Origin: Chrysomallon squamiferum
Lineage: Eukaryota; Mollusca; Gastropoda; Neomphalida; Peltospiridae
Reading direction: 5' to 3'
DNA length: 64,000 nucleotides
Assembly (NCBI GenBank): GCA_012295275.1
Contig: CM022677.1
Coordinates: 14,365,332-14,429,331, forward strand
Part shown: positions 47,961-60,617 of the stretch, piece by piece
Layout of the letters: each line of letters starts with the position of its first letter
How positions within the stretch are numbered: the stretch's first letter is position 1
Translations under genes and position numbers: made by a program
The notes under the pieces: generated by a model
What the model was told of the DNA's origin: nothing
Database searches by the model: none
What the model saw: only the letters and a program-made list of their open reading frames with translations

Positions 47961-48507
47961 CACAGAAATAAATACAGATAGATAGCGAGGTTTGAAGTAG
48001 TATATAGTTAGATATTCAGGGAGCTGGACATATATTTGATAGATGGTTATTGAAAAATAGACGTATAAGCTAGAGAGATAAACTGATAGGTAGGTATGTT
48101 ACTAGTTTGGTAGATTGATTTGTAGACAGACTGACAAACATAGATAGACGTGTGTTAAGAAATGGGTATGTGTATATATATATATATATATATAGATGTA
48201 TACACACACACACATAATGTGTATAGTAATGATAATTTATTTGTGTGTTTAAAGATGATTAGTATGTGTATGTGTGTGCATGTGTAAAAAAGGGTGGATA
48301 GAGAGATAAATTGATAGACAGAAGAAAGCTAGATAGATGCAAGGAGGCATGAGTATATACTGCATCCTGTAAGAAAGACTGAGTATGTTGCTTATGTATA
48401 TGGGATAAATAGATAGATAAATAAATATATTTATAGATAGATAAATAGATAAAAAGAATGTATTTAAATAATTAAATATGATATAAATAGAGAGAGTGTA
48501 TACGTAA

Positions 48508-48545
<38 letters not shown>

Positions 48546-48817
48546 AAAATAGACTGTGCTATTTGTAACCGAGAGGGTAAGATAGCTTGATGTAGAGATA
48601 GTTAGATGTATTGATCGCTTGAAAAATAGATTGATAGGTTAGGAAACTGATTTGGAAAGAAAAATTCATCTTTTATGAATAATAATTGTTCCATATCAGT
48701 AGATACCTCATCTGTTTAAATTTTTCTCCCTATTCTTGTAACTGAAGCTGATTCCAGAATGTTGTCTTTCCTGTACATACAATAATAAAATGTAATAGAA
48801 ATAATCATTATTTTTCC

Positions 48818-48858
<41 letters not shown>

Positions 48859-49180
48859 TAAATGGATATAGTGATGAATGAATGGTTAGCTAGACAGGTA
48901 ATACGATTCAGCTATACCACAGGTTGATCAACAAACAGACAGATACATAGATAGAAAAATAGCCAGAGAAATTGATGATGAAATAAAACAAATATATAGA
49001 TAGACAGATAGATAGATAGAAATATGCAGGTAGGTAAGGATGAGTAATTTGGACAGTGAAAGCCAGAGGGAAATATTTATATGTCATAACTTATTCTTAA
49101 GTACATACACTTCTGTCTATGCTCTGTTGGCCTGTCTGTCTATCTGTATATAGAAAGAGCTTTCAAAGTAATGACAGTGT
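47961..49180. repeat. Mixed microsatellites (TA, GT, GATA)
   Basis: TA runs at about 48173-48194 and 48820-48856, a GT run at 48510-48543, and GATA-like sequence elsewhere. No coding or RNA gene seen. Confidence 0.7.
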
Positions 49181-50205
49181 ATTCAAAATTAGAAAAAGTA
49201 GCAATACCCTATGTATCCATCTGTTCATCTATCTTCAGTAACTATATCTGTATGTAGGTATTTCTATTTGTCTATCATAATCTATCTATCTGTCTATCTA
49301 AAAAATAATGTTATTATATTAATGTACTAATTAGCCATTCCCGTTGGAAATGTTGCCACACATACACCACGGTGTGGTTTAGTACATGAAGGGGATGTTA
49401 GTAATGGTTAGTATTTGTTAAATGTTAGTATTTGGTTAATGGTTAGTATTTTGTTAATAGTTGTATTTGTTAAATGCTAGTATTTGCTTAATGGTTAGTA
49501 TTTTCTTAATGGTTAGTATCTTTCTCTCTGTCTCTCGCCTTCTCTCACTCTCTATCTTTCTCTTATCTCTCTTTCTCTCTCTGTCTATCTCTGTCTCTCT
49601 GTGTGACTCTCTCAGTCTCTGTGTCTATCTCTCTCTGTCTGACTTGCTCTCTCTGTCTCTCTTTCCCACTATCACTGTCTCTCTTTTTCTCTCTCTCTCT
49701 ACAAAAATGAAAGACTCTGTCTCTCACACACACACACAAACTCTCTCTAAATCTCTCTGTCTCTCTCTGAATCTCTCTTTCTCCCTCTGTCTCTGTCTCT
49801 CTCAGAATCTCTCTTTCTCTCTCTGTCTCTATCTGTTCTGAGTCTCTCTTTTTCTCTCTGCTATATCTCTTTATCTCTCCATCTCTCTCTATCTCCCTAT
49901 GTCCCTGCCTCTTTTTCTCTCTGTCTCTTTTTCTTTGTCTCTTTCTCCCATTTCTCAGTCCCTGAAATCTCTCTTTATGTTCATGAAAACTGTCTTTCTC
50001 TCTTTATTTCTGACTGTCTATGTGTCCCTGATCTCTTTTTCTCTCTGTCTTTATGACACTAAATAATATATGTCAATGTTTCTCTGTCTGTAAAATGGAA
50101 TGTTTTTTAATAAATTTAAATTCTTATTTTTATTCTGAATAGTGTGAATGAATAAAAAATTAACCAACAGTTTTTAGTAATGAATCGATAATACATTTTT
50201 AAATT
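49181..50205 (+). repeat. Long inverted repeat, left arm
   Basis: Matches the reverse complement of 62360-64000. Landmarks in order: 'attagaaaaagtagcaata', 'tgtatccatctgttcatcta', 'ttagccattccc', 'ccacggtg', 'ggggatgttagtaatggtta', a ~20-base GTTAGTATTT repeat (49390-49515), a CT-rich tract (49515-50050), then 'aatggaatg' and 'tttaaattcttatttttatt'. The arm is non-coding. Confidence 0.9.
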
Positions 50206-51275
50206 AAATATTTTCATAAACTTTGATGAATCTTCTATTCAAACCAGAAATTGATTTCATATCAAGTAATTCTGATAAAACCTTTTTAATGTAATAATTT
50301 CATTAACTCCATCCGAGAAAAGTATTCGTTTTCATATTAAAGGGAAGTAACTATTTGTGAATATATTCGCTGGTAACTATTATTAAGAACTATTTTATTC
50401 AATATAACAAATATTCATTTCTTTCTCCTTTTACCATCGGACAAAACTATACTGTAGAACACAATTCTTGCATTTTTAAGTTTCCACTATCCTTATCATA
50501 TTTCAAAAACGGTCAGAGTTATATCAAAATATACATTTTCTTTTTGTAAATTTTAGATTTCAACAAATTAGATATTTTCAACATTGAATTATTATTATTA
50601 ATATATAAAAAAGATGTTATATTAATATAACAAATAAAGAATACACTATAAATATTTCCATTTGATCTTTTGATAATTTTTAATCTAAAAATAGCATTCA
50701 TTATTTAAAATGCTTTTTTAATGATTTAAATATTTCCATAAACTTTGATTCTTCTATTCAATATTTCCACAAATTGATTTCATATCAAGTAATTCTGATA
50801 AAACCTTTTTTAATGTAAGAAAGGGGAGATAACTCCATCCGAGAAAGTATTCGTTTTCATATTAAAGGAAAATAACTCTATTTGTGAATATATTCGCTGG
50901 TATCTATTATTAAGAAATATTTTATTGTTTATTATATTTAATATAACAAATATTCATTTGTTTCTCCTTTTACCATCTGACAAAAGCATAATGAAGAAAA
51001 TAATTCTTGTATTTTTAAGTTCTCACTATCCTTATCATATTTCAAGTTCAGAGTTATATCAAAATATAAATTTTCTTTTTGTAAATTTTTGATTTCAACA
51101 AATTAGATATTTTCAACATTGAATTATTATTATTAATATAAAACAGATGTTATTTACCTTTTAGATATTGATATATTAATATAACAAAAAAAAGAATATC
51201 CTATAAATATTTCCATCTGATCTATAATTTTAATGTAAAAAGCATTCATTATTTAAAATGCTTATCAAACGATTA
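50205..51275 (+). repeat. ~522-bp tandem duplication
   Basis: 50205-50726 and 50727-51275 are two copies; a third partial copy is at 52302-52445. Shared landmarks include 'ttgatttcatatcaagtaat', 'gtattcgttttcatattaaa' and 'gtgaatatattcgctgg'. Copy 2 and the partial copy contain 'aaaggggagataac'. Confidence 0.9.
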
Positions 51276-51389
51276 AGCAGTGTCCATTAATTAAATTCAA
51301 TTAAATTATTGGATTCCATTGGTTGAAAATATACCTGAACATTAATCACAAGCGAATATATTGATATTCTCTCCCTTTAACATGAAAAA

Positions 51390-52305
51390 GAATAACCTCT
51401 CGGATGGAGGTATCTCCCCTTTATTACATTTTTCTCTTGATTATTCAGGTTAAAACGAACATATTCCTATATAGAGTTAAGTCCCCTTTTTGGATTTTCC
51501 TCCTTGATTATTCAGGTTAAAACGAACATATTCCTATATAGAGTTATGTCCCCTTTGTTAGATTTTCATCCTTGATTATTCAGGTTAAAACGAACATATT
51601 CCTATATAGATTTATCTCCCTTTAACATGAAAACGAATATATTCCTATATAGAGTTATCTCCCCTTCGTTACATTTTTCTCTTGATTATTCAGGTTAAAA
51701 CGAACATATTCCTATATAGAGTTATGTGCCCTTTGTTACATTTTTCTCTTGATTATTCAGGTTAAAACGAACATATTCCTATATAGATTTATCTCCCTTT
51801 AACATGAAAACGAATATATTCTCTATATAGAGTTATCTCCCCTTCGTTACATTTTTCTCTTGATTATTCAGGTTAAAACGAACATATTCCTATATAGATT
51901 TATCTCCCTTTAACATGAAAACGAATAACCTCTCGGATAGAGGTATCTCCCCGTTGTTACATTTTTCTCCTTGATTATTCAGGTTAAAACGAATATATTC
52001 CTATATAGATTTATCTCCCTTTAACATGAAAACGAATAACCTCTCGGATAGAGTTATCTCCCCTTTGTTACATTTTTCTCTTGATTATTCAGGTTAAAAC
52101 GAACATATTCCTATATAGAGTTATCTCCCTTTAACCTGAAAACAAATATTCTCTAGGATAGAGTTATTTCCCCTTTGTTAAATTTTTCTCCTTGATTATT
52201 CAGGTTAAAACGAACATATTCCTATATAGATTTATCTCCCCTTTGTTACATTTTTCTCTTGATTATTCAGGTTAAAACAGACATATTCCTATATAGAGTT
52301 ATCTG
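51390..52305. repeat. Minisatellite with alternating ~67- and ~110-bp spacing
   Basis: The core 'gattattcaggttaaaacga' recurs ten times at 51439, 51505, 51573, 51683, 51751, 51861, 51972, 52082, 52193 and 52261, giving spacings of 66-68 or 110-111. The longer units hold an extra segment of about 43 bases, 'atctccctttaacatgaaaa'. Units also carry 'gttatctcccctt', i.e. GGGAGATAAC on the other strand. Confidence 0.9.
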
Positions 52306-52445
52306 ATAAACCCTTTTATAATATAAGAAAGGGGAGATAACGTCATCCAAGAAAGTATTCGTTTTCATATTAAAGGGAAATAACTATTTGTGAATATATT
52401 CGCTGGTAACTATTATTAAGACATTTTTTTTATTGAATATAGAAG

Positions 52446-53950
52446 ATTGTAACAGCAGAACAATAATAATAAAAAAATAGTTTAAGAAATAAAAATGCAT
52501 GGCCCCTACCCCTGCCCTAGTACCCCACCCTCACAGCTTGTGAAGATCCTGAACCAAGTTCGAACTTTAATGTTTCTTGTAAGCATGTTCATATGTGTGA
52601 GATCGTGGGATCGAATCTCAGCGTTTTTGGAGACATCAGCAGTACTTTCCGATTCCAGATTCATCTAGAGTGATATGTGCTCACAAACCTGGATTAGAGT
52701 TAGGTCCCTTACATGAGATGTAAATAAATTAAAAATTAGACTTATCTCCCTTTAGTGATATGTGTTCACAAACATAGATTAGAGTTATGTCCCTTATGTG
52801 AGATGTACTCACTAAGCAAAGTGAAAATTGTATCGATTACAGTTATCTCCCTTACGTGAGATGTACTCACTAAGCTTACGTACGCTAATTATCCATATGT
52901 GATAAATGGAATCTCGAAAAATGTCGGGGTAGGGCGGGAGGGCTTGTGTTCAACTCACCTTTTCTGTCCGGGACCCTAAGCTCACCCGTTTTTATCCTAT
53001 CCACCCACACACCGACTGTCTGTCCTGCATATGGATGGAGCTACTGATAAACAGGCTGAAGTTTGTACAAGCACTAGGGGCTTTTAAGATTAAACTGGTA
53101 ATTAAATATTTAAAAAAGTAATATTGTTTTTGTTTACCGACTGAAAATATAGAAACTTATCTAGTGATCATATATTGCAGTTACTGATAGTGACTTCAGG
53201 ATATATCTGATCTATCTGTCTATCCGTGCATACACATACATACACATGCACGCATGCACTTGCACACTGTCTGATAGAGGTAAACCTCTGAAAATCGACT
53301 GAATATTGACGAGTATAAATAAAATATATATGAATCCATGTGTGTTTACATTGGTGTGTGTTGGTGCACACATTTGCATACAAAAACACACATACACACA
53401 CAAACACATAAATTAACCTATGCATTTCTTTATTTATTTTTTTATTTTTTATTTGTTTTTCATCCATTTTCCAATCCAGTGCCTCCTGCAAGCATTATTA
53501 GAGATTTAAAAATTAATTTTCTAATATGATTTTAAATTATTACATATATTTATCTTAACAAACAATTTATATTTGTTAAACAGTTTGAGGTATAAATAAT
53601 TTTTATCAATATTGTGCCTTATGACATGATCAGTATAACATTAATTCATAGATAATTTTGCATATCTGATCAATAACCTGTCTCAAAGACATTAATATAT
53701 CTTGGAATTGGATCCTCACCAACTCATGTATTGACAGCAGCAGACTATTCTGTACTGGCAGAACAACTGAAACACTCACTAAGCTTTGTGCAGGCAAGTT
53801 AATCTGACATTCAACTTACATGAAAGCAAATCATTTTAGTACTAGATTTCAAGTACAATTAAAAAGTATTTGTCATTTTAAATTAATTAATTAATTAATT
53901 AATTAATTAATTAATTTATTATATATTTATTTATTTAATTTCACACTTAC
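52446..53950. other. Mostly non-coding; possible tRNA-derived SINE piece
   Basis: Near 52600-52620 'gtgggatcgaatctcag' resembles a tRNA B box, but I see no convincing A box or tRNA fold. 'gttatctccctta'-type repeats occur at 52740-52870. A TTAA microsatellite lies at 53883-53928. No gene recognised. Confidence 0.3.
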
Positions 53951-53952
53951 AG

Positions 53953-54141
53953 ATGGTGGTTTCTGGTCTGCATGGTCACTTCAGAGACTGGGTAGTTGTA
54001 GTGAAACATGTGGTAGAGGCACTAGAATAACATTTGAGATAAGAGCATGAACAAATTCTGCACCTAAGAATGGAGGCAGAGACTGAGGAACAGATGACAG
54101 TAATATTCAAGAAGCATGTGAAACAAATGTCTTATGTGGAG
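53953..54141 (+). pseudogene. Thrombospondin type 1 exon with TGA at two cysteines
   Basis: Acceptor CTTACAG, donor GTAACA, 189 bases, phase 1 at both ends, the usual form of a single-module TSP1 exon. It reads DGGFWSAWS, LGSCSETCGRGTRITFEIRA, stop, TNSAPKNGGRD, stop, GTDDSNIQEACETNVLCGG. The Trp pair, CSETCGRG and final cysteines fit TSP1. Both TGA codons fall exactly where TSP1 has conserved cysteines ('R.C', 'C.G'), a one-base change from TGC/TGT. It is most simply a pseudo-exon. Confidence 0.8.
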
Positions 54142-54497
54142 GTAACAAGCAATAATTAAATCAAATATATGTAATTTTCCTGTTCAACAAATTATGTAGG
54201 TGGGCATGTTATTTCCTGTGAGGCATTTATGCATCTGTTCTAAGATGACAATAAATAACAATCTCTATATTGTGAGTAAAGCTGTTGTCACTAAATAATC
54301 TGAGGAATAAAATTACTTCTCTGCCTAAGAAGTGAAGAATGACTCAAATAATAAAATATTTATTTAATGATTTCTCTAAAATTCAGTTGTTAATGATTTG
54401 GTGGAACTTTAAGGCCAATGAATTACATTAAACAGCACATTTCTAAAGTTATAATGTATATTTGTTATTCCATTTATACAAAACAATTTTTTTTTAG

Positions 54498-54600
54498 TGC
54501 TTATGTTTATGGTGCCTGGTCTGCAACATGTGGATCTGCTACACAGACTGGTATAAGGTTATTTAACAATCTAGCTGATTATCCATGCCTGATATATGTA
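54498..54600 (+). pseudogene. Second TSP1 exon fragment
   Basis: After 'ttttttttag' the frame reads YGAWSATCGSATQTGIRLF, a shortened 'W..WS..CS.TCG.G...R'. Most later cysteines are absent. It follows the TSP1 exon by about 360 bases on the same strand. Confidence 0.55.
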
Positions 54601-54827
54601 TAACATTATGGTATATGTTTGTTTGTTTTGGGGGGGGGTTGTGGAAAGATGTATATTAGAAAAATATTTTTAGTTGTTTGTTTAAAAGGGTGCCACTTCA
54701 TATTTCATGTTTCTTTTTCATTATCTCTGTAGTTAGTTCCCTTTTAAGATATTAAAAATAGTAACAAAAACACATGCTGTGTATGTTCTTAAATAAAATA
54801 TGTTTTCTTTATTTTAGATTTGGTCTG

Positions 54828-55970
54828 TTTTAGCAATTAGTGACCAGCTTGAAGTAAGTCTTTATTAAATCAACAAATATAATGTACTTTACCAGACCAG
54901 TTGATTTAATATTTTGTTAAGATGCTATAAAGCATCTTTTTACAATGTAAATATACTGTCCTAGTTATCAATATTTTATTTAATTCCTTTACAGGTCTTT
55001 CCTTTACTAATACAGAAACTTTTCTTGCTACTTAACTTTCAGCCTGAAGAACATCTCATCAGACTGATGAACAAGATCATCAAAACATGGATTCTAGACC
55101 TTAACAATGTGAAAGGGTAATAACTTAATGAATAAAAAAACACATAAAAACACACACATTACACTCTTATGTTATAATTAAACAATTAACAGATATTTTG
55201 AATTTATTTCAATATTTTATTTACAGAATTTACAACAATTTCAATAATGTAAAATGCTACTTGCACTATATTTTATGTTTTTTTTATTAATGAATATTAT
55301 ATTTTGTTGTAGGATCCTAGACAACAGATTCAAGCTGCCTTAGCCAGCACTTCAGTTGAAAATGTTGTAAGACCCATTTTTTTAATTTTGTTATCCTGCT
55401 CATTTTATTTGAAGAATAAGAATTATTTTTGTTATTATTATTGTATGTTTGTGTGTAATTATTTTATTATTATAATTTTAATTTAAATTTTGATTTACTA
55501 ATTAATTAATTAATTTATTAATTTATAGTATTAATATTTTCAATCTTAACTGCATCTTCATCGTTCTAGTTATTTTTCTACATTCTAATAATTCAAATTC
55601 GTTTATTTTATTAATTATTTATTATTATTATTATTGTTATTATTATTTTTTTACAAGCTAGTTACAATTCTTTTTATTATTATATTTCTTCTTCATGTTT
55701 CTTGTTATACATATATACATATATATTTATATATTTTTCCTCTTTTGTTATTTCCACAGAGCTGACATGGGTTTCAAATCATCAAAAATGAAACGGCAGT
55801 CAGCACCAACAACACCAGTACCACCATTAGACCCGAGACAAACTGAAATCAACACACCAACCACTAAAAACTCAAACTCCTGTGCCAAGAAACATCCAGA
55901 CACACTAGAAAAGAAACCAGAAACACCACCACCCATACCCAGTGGTTTTTCAGTAAAAAATAATGTCTAA
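54828..55970 (+). other. Exon-like pieces, unidentified gene
   Basis: Candidates: 54828-54853 (IWSVLAISDQLE); 55043-55116 (PEEHLIRLMNKIIKTWILDL); 55313-55366 (DPRQQIQAALASTSVENV; donor GTAAGA); 55760-55970 (acceptor TTCCACAG; DMGFKSSKMKRQSAPTTPV then a Pro/Thr-rich part with PETPPPIPSG, ending TAA). The last is the most convincing coding frame here. Phases of neighbours do not join cleanly. No family recognised. Confidence 0.4.
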
Positions 55971-56430
55971 GAAAGAAAGTGAACAAACTGCTGAAACAAT
56001 TCTGACAAAAGAAAAGAAATTAGTTTCAAAACTTTCTTTCTGTAAGGGTGACAGCATGGAAGATGTGCATCCACACATGCAGAAAAAGTTTGATCATGTC
56101 TGATCTTCTTGTGAAACTGGAGTTTTTGTTGAAAGCAGCCAGACCAAGACAAGCTTTACAAGCTTTACAACTCAATCACTTAGTCAGATTTTAAAATGTT
56201 TAAAAAATATTCAGGTAATTATGTCTGTAAATATGTCTTAGTCTATCTGTCTGTCTCTCTTTCTGTCTGCCTCACTATTTATTTATTTTATTTCTATCTC
56301 TCTCTGCTTTTCTATTTGTCTTTCCTTAAAAATGTGTTCTAACACAACAGTGATCTTCCTTAGCCTCACCACCAACAAAACAGACACTGAGAGTGCTGTG
56401 AGTAATCTTAATTATAACTGTTATAAAATG
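55971..56430 (+). other. Possible continuation of coding remnant
   Basis: After the stop at 55970 another frame reads KLSFCKGDSMEDVHPHMQKK (about 56020-56095) and then breaks. Near 56355-56400 there is ASPPTKQTLRV before a GTGAGT. Too short to identify. Confidence 0.25.
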
Positions 56431-56900
56431 TTTTAGAATAATAATAATAATAATAATAATAATTAATAATAGTACTAATAATAATAGTAATAATAATAAT
56501 AATAATAAAAAACCAATAACAAGAAATTATTTTTATATTTATATGTGTATAACTGTGAAAAACATATACTTATTTTCTCTTCTTCTTCATTTTCTACTTC
56601 TTCTTCATCATCTTCTTCTTCTTATTATTATTATTACTGTTGTCATTATTATTATTATTATTGTTATTGTTATTGTTATTATTATTAATAGTATTCTCCA
56701 GTAGTATCAGTTAACTACTAATATTGCTACTTCTGCTCCTACCACTGTTATTCTGTTACTGAAACAAATAGTTACTGACAGTGACTTTCAACACACTAAA
56801 GCTATTACCAATAACTATTATATATCTGTTACTGCTATTTCTACTGTTGTTACTTATACTATATATGTTAATTATATTATTTTTACTACCATTATTACAT

Positions 56901-56937
<37 letters not shown>

Positions 56938-57520
56938 AACTGAGATGGCTCCAGTTATTTACTACCTCTTCTTGTTGTATTTACTACTACTATACAACCT
57001 AAGCTAATTCTACTACAGTTACAACTAGTACTAATACTACAACTATTACCATATTACTACTACTAGTACTGTTAATACTAAAACTATTACTACTTCTAGT
57101 ATTGTTACCACTAATAGCACAACTACAAATTCTGCTGCCACTGTTACTACTACTACAACAACTACTACTACTACAACTACTATTACTACTACAGCTGCTA
57201 CTACTGCTACCACTGCTGTTGTTACTAATGTTACTAATACTAAACCTACTACAACTACTGCTGTGTCAACTACTACCACCCACAGTACCACTGTTACTAC
57301 TAGTTCTATTGCTAGTATTACTACAACTACTACTACAGCTGTTGATATTATTACTATTGTTAAAACATGATGATGTCTTCTACTAACTACATTTTAATAA
57401 TAACAAATACATTATTTTCTGCTTATGTAGATTCTACATATTGTAAATTACTATTATTATTATTATTATTATTATTACTATTATTATTTGTTATTATTTG
57501 TTTTAATGACCAGCTGGGAT
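56431..57520. repeat. Trinucleotide-rich region (AAT, ACT, TTA)
   Basis: Long interrupted (ACT)n and (TTA)n, purest at 56898-56938 and 57448-57490. Open leucine- or valine-rich frames on both strands are artefacts. Confidence 0.85.
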
Positions 57521-57728
57521 CACTAAATCATGTACTCAGTTTTTGTCTGCTGTTTTCAATCATCTTTTCATCTGAATAATGCAAAAGTTAACAACCAAAC
57601 ACTTACTGTTGATGGTTAATTTAGATTTGTTTATTATTATATGATATTAATCTCTCTCTCTGTATATATATATAAATCTTACATACACACACTTGTACTT
57701 CATTTTCAAAACTGCTTGTTTCCTTTTT

Positions 57729-57730
<2 letters not shown>

Positions 57731-57807
<77 letters not shown>
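57731..57807. repeat. CT microsatellite
   Basis: About 38 uninterrupted CT dinucleotides. Confidence 0.95.
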
Positions 57808-57809
<2 letters not shown>

Positions 57810-58137
57810 ACTCCTGCACATACTTTCTCTCATTATATTTTTGTTTTCTATTTTTTTCTTTATCCATAATTATCAACCTCATTCTACTTAACACTCTCTC
57901 TTTCTTTCTCATTCATTCTTTGTCATTCTATTGGTGTCTGTGTCTGGCATCTCAGTGTATTTGTCATCTGTTGTTGGTATTTAGGGTTATTTGGTGTTTG
58001 TTTCTGAGTTTCTGTCTGTCTGTGTATGCGTGTCTCTGTAAATGTACTTGCTAGCTTTTTCTCTGTGTGTTTCAGTAACTGTTGTGGTATGTTTATGAAA
58101 GATGAATGATTTTTTTGATTTTTTCATTTTTAATCAA

Positions 58138-58370
58138 GATGAATCAAATCAAAGTTCTGTTGAAAGGCTCACGTATGGCATGAATGAAGCTGATGGACTC
58201 ACAAAGAAACTGTCCACAGAGAAATTTGAAATATGTCAGTTTAAGAAAAGCAGAACTAAACTCTAGTACTTTTGGACAATTGCCTTTGTTGACTCAGCAA
58301 GCAACCATTAACTTAGATGGGTTAAGAACAGCTGGCACAGATGCAGTGAAAGCCATTTGTGGTCAGTAGT
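58138..58370 (+). other. Coding-like remnant, unidentified
   Basis: One frame reads NQSSVERLTYGMNEADGLTK (about 58142-58210). Another reads FGQLPLLTQQATINLDGLRT then AGTDAVKAICGQ, ending at TAG (58367-58369). They look like two halves of one helical protein separated by a frameshift. Family unknown. Confidence 0.3.
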
Positions 58371-58899
58371 AGCCAGTTGATTCTTTAAAAGTAACCATTA
58401 CTGATTTTAATTTTGGAAATGTTTTTAACTAATTAATGTAATTTGATTATTTCTGCATTAAGAATATAAATATACACACACACAGATAACCATTAATTTC
58501 CATATAATATAAATTCAGTTTATAAACCAAGTTTCTTGATTAATCTAATTTTAGAAACTATACCAGTCATGTGACACCTTTAAGTGTTGGCTGATGCAGG
58601 CCTTGACCCTGTCTGTCAAGCAATCAGAAATCCTGCTCACATGCTAGAGCTTAGTTAATAACTCAGTTTGCGGAGTCCATGTTGAAACATAAGAAACGTC
58701 CACTCAGTGTTCTTGATTTATCTGATATTCGGTATGTTGTTTCTACTTATCATAGTTACAACTAATCTTCTCTTTTTTGTGGTTCATTATCTGTTCTTGT
58801 TTGTTTCTGGTATATGATTTTTATATTATTATAATTATGTAAAGAATACTTTCTTAGATATTATTTTAATTCTGGAGAGAAATCTGACAATATTATTTC

Positions 58900-58959
58900 C
58901 AGATATATGTGTGAGTGAGTGTTTATCAGCAATAGTGATAATTACTACTACTCAGATAA

Positions 58960-59008
<49 letters not shown>

Positions 59009-60001
59009 TGACTGTATGTATCAGCAATAGTGAAAATTGCTACTCAGGTAATGTGTCTGAGTGAGTGTATCAGCAATAGTGATAATTGCTACTACTTGGA
59101 TAAGTGTGTGTCTGTGTGTGTGAGAGTGAGTGAGTGTTTGTATCAGCAAAAGTGAAAATTGCTACACAGGTACTAGTGTGTCTATGAGTGAGTGTATGAG
59201 TAATAGTGATAATTGCTACTATTCAGATAGTGTGTGTGTCAGTGAGTGGGTGTGTATATCAGCAATAGTGAAAATTGTTACTATTCAGATAGTAGTGTGT
59301 TTGTGAGTGAGTGTGTGTGAGTGACTGGGTGTATGAACAATAGTGAAAATTGCTACTCAGGTAATAGTGTATGTGTGAGTGAGTGTGTATGTATCAGCAA
59401 TAGTGATAATTGCTACTACTCAGATAATACTGTGTGTGTGTGTGTGTGTGTGTGTAGGGGTGAGTGAGTGTGTGTGTATCAGCAATAGTGGTAATCGCTA
59501 CTACTCAGATAACAGTGTGTGTGAGTGTATCAGCAATACTGATAATTTCTACTGAGATAGTGTGTATGTGTGTGTGTAAGTGAGTGTGAGTGTGTCAGCA
59601 ATAGTGTTAACCGCTACGACTCAGATAATAGTGTGTGTGTGTGTGTGTGCATGAGTGAATGAGTGATCATTGCTTCTCAGGTAATGGTACTGTGTGTGAG
59701 TGAGTTTTGTGTATCATGAATAGTGATGATTGCTACTCAGATAATCTGTGAATGTATGTGAGTGTGTGATTGACTGAGTGTTTGTTTATCAGCAGTAGTT
59801 AAATTGCTACTGCTCCGATAATAGTTTGTATTTGTGTGAATGAGGGAGTGTATATATATCAGCAGTAATAGTGGGTGTTTCTGAGTGTATCAGCAATAAT
59901 GATACTTGCTACTGAGATAATTTGTGAGTGTGTATGTGTGAGTCGGTGAGTCTCTGTGTGTATATCAGCAATAGTACTCAGATATTTGTGTGTATGTGTG
60001 T
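58900..60001. repeat. GT-rich minisatellite, 60-90-bp units
   Basis: About fifteen degenerate units of 'tgtgtgagtgagtg' plus 'tatcagcaatagtgataatt' plus 'gctactactcagataata'. A further unit of the same family lies at 61728-61802, on the far side of the 60003-61634 insert. Confidence 0.9.
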
Positions 60002-60361
60002 GGTGTCGTCCCATATTGTCAAAATTAATACAGAAATAACAACCTGACCCTACCTTGCTGCTGAATGGATTAGCCCAATGCTGTAAATGTATTATTTGTT
60101 TTGTGTCTTGTTTGATCTTTTATTTCTTGAAAATTTGTTAATTCTTCTTTGTTTCACAAATTGATTTGTTTAACCTATTAATCCAATCTTCTCTGTCAGT
60201 TACAAACAGTCAAATCTTGTGCTATCTTTTCAGGAAAATTGGTTAATCTTCCTTTGTTTTACATAGTTTTCTTTAGACTATTGGCTTGTTTAACATTTTC
60301 AATTGCATCCCATGACATTCTCCTCTTGACATTCTCCCTTTTGTGTTTGCGTCGTTGCCAG

Positions 60362-60617
60362 GTTCCATTCAAGGCTCAACAGATCTCTACCCCACCAGCA
60401 CCCAACATCTACAAGTTTGTAGACCTCATCCAAGGAATTGAGAAGGCAGAGCAGGCCAAAAGGATTCAGATCCAGTTTGGAGGTGCAGCTCCGGCTCAAG
60501 AGACAGTTGTAGGCTGGAGACAAGACACTTCTCCAGTACCTCGATGCAGTTGCGCACCTCGTCAAACTTGAACTTCGTAACTCAGTTGATTACAGTATCC
60601 CTGAATATAGTGCTTGA
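60362..60617 (+). pseudogene. Transposase C-terminus, MULE/FLYWCH-like
   Basis: The frame reads STPPAPNIYKFVDLIQGIEK and AKRIQIQFGGAAPAQE. After a one-base frame change it reads DKTLLQYLDAVAHLVKLEL then RNSVDYSIPEYSA, ending TGA at 60615-60617. 'P.P.I..F+..L......A.......G..P' followed by '..L..++..+' resembles the ends of MULE transposases in animals; this rests on overall pattern, not on a catalytic motif. No upstream catalytic domain is present, so it is a fragment. Confidence 0.45.

Noticed and set aside
52595-52630. Possible tRNA gene or SINE promoter ('gggatcgaatctcag')
   Set aside because: Only a B-box-like motif; no A box at the right distance and no cloverleaf could be drawn.
56781-57386. 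Leu-rich and Val-rich frames on both strands
   Set aside because: Produced by ACT/TTA trinucleotide repeats; open in several frames at once.
57621-58054. Arg/Glu and Ser/Leu-rich frames
   Set aside because: Direct translation of the CT microsatellite.
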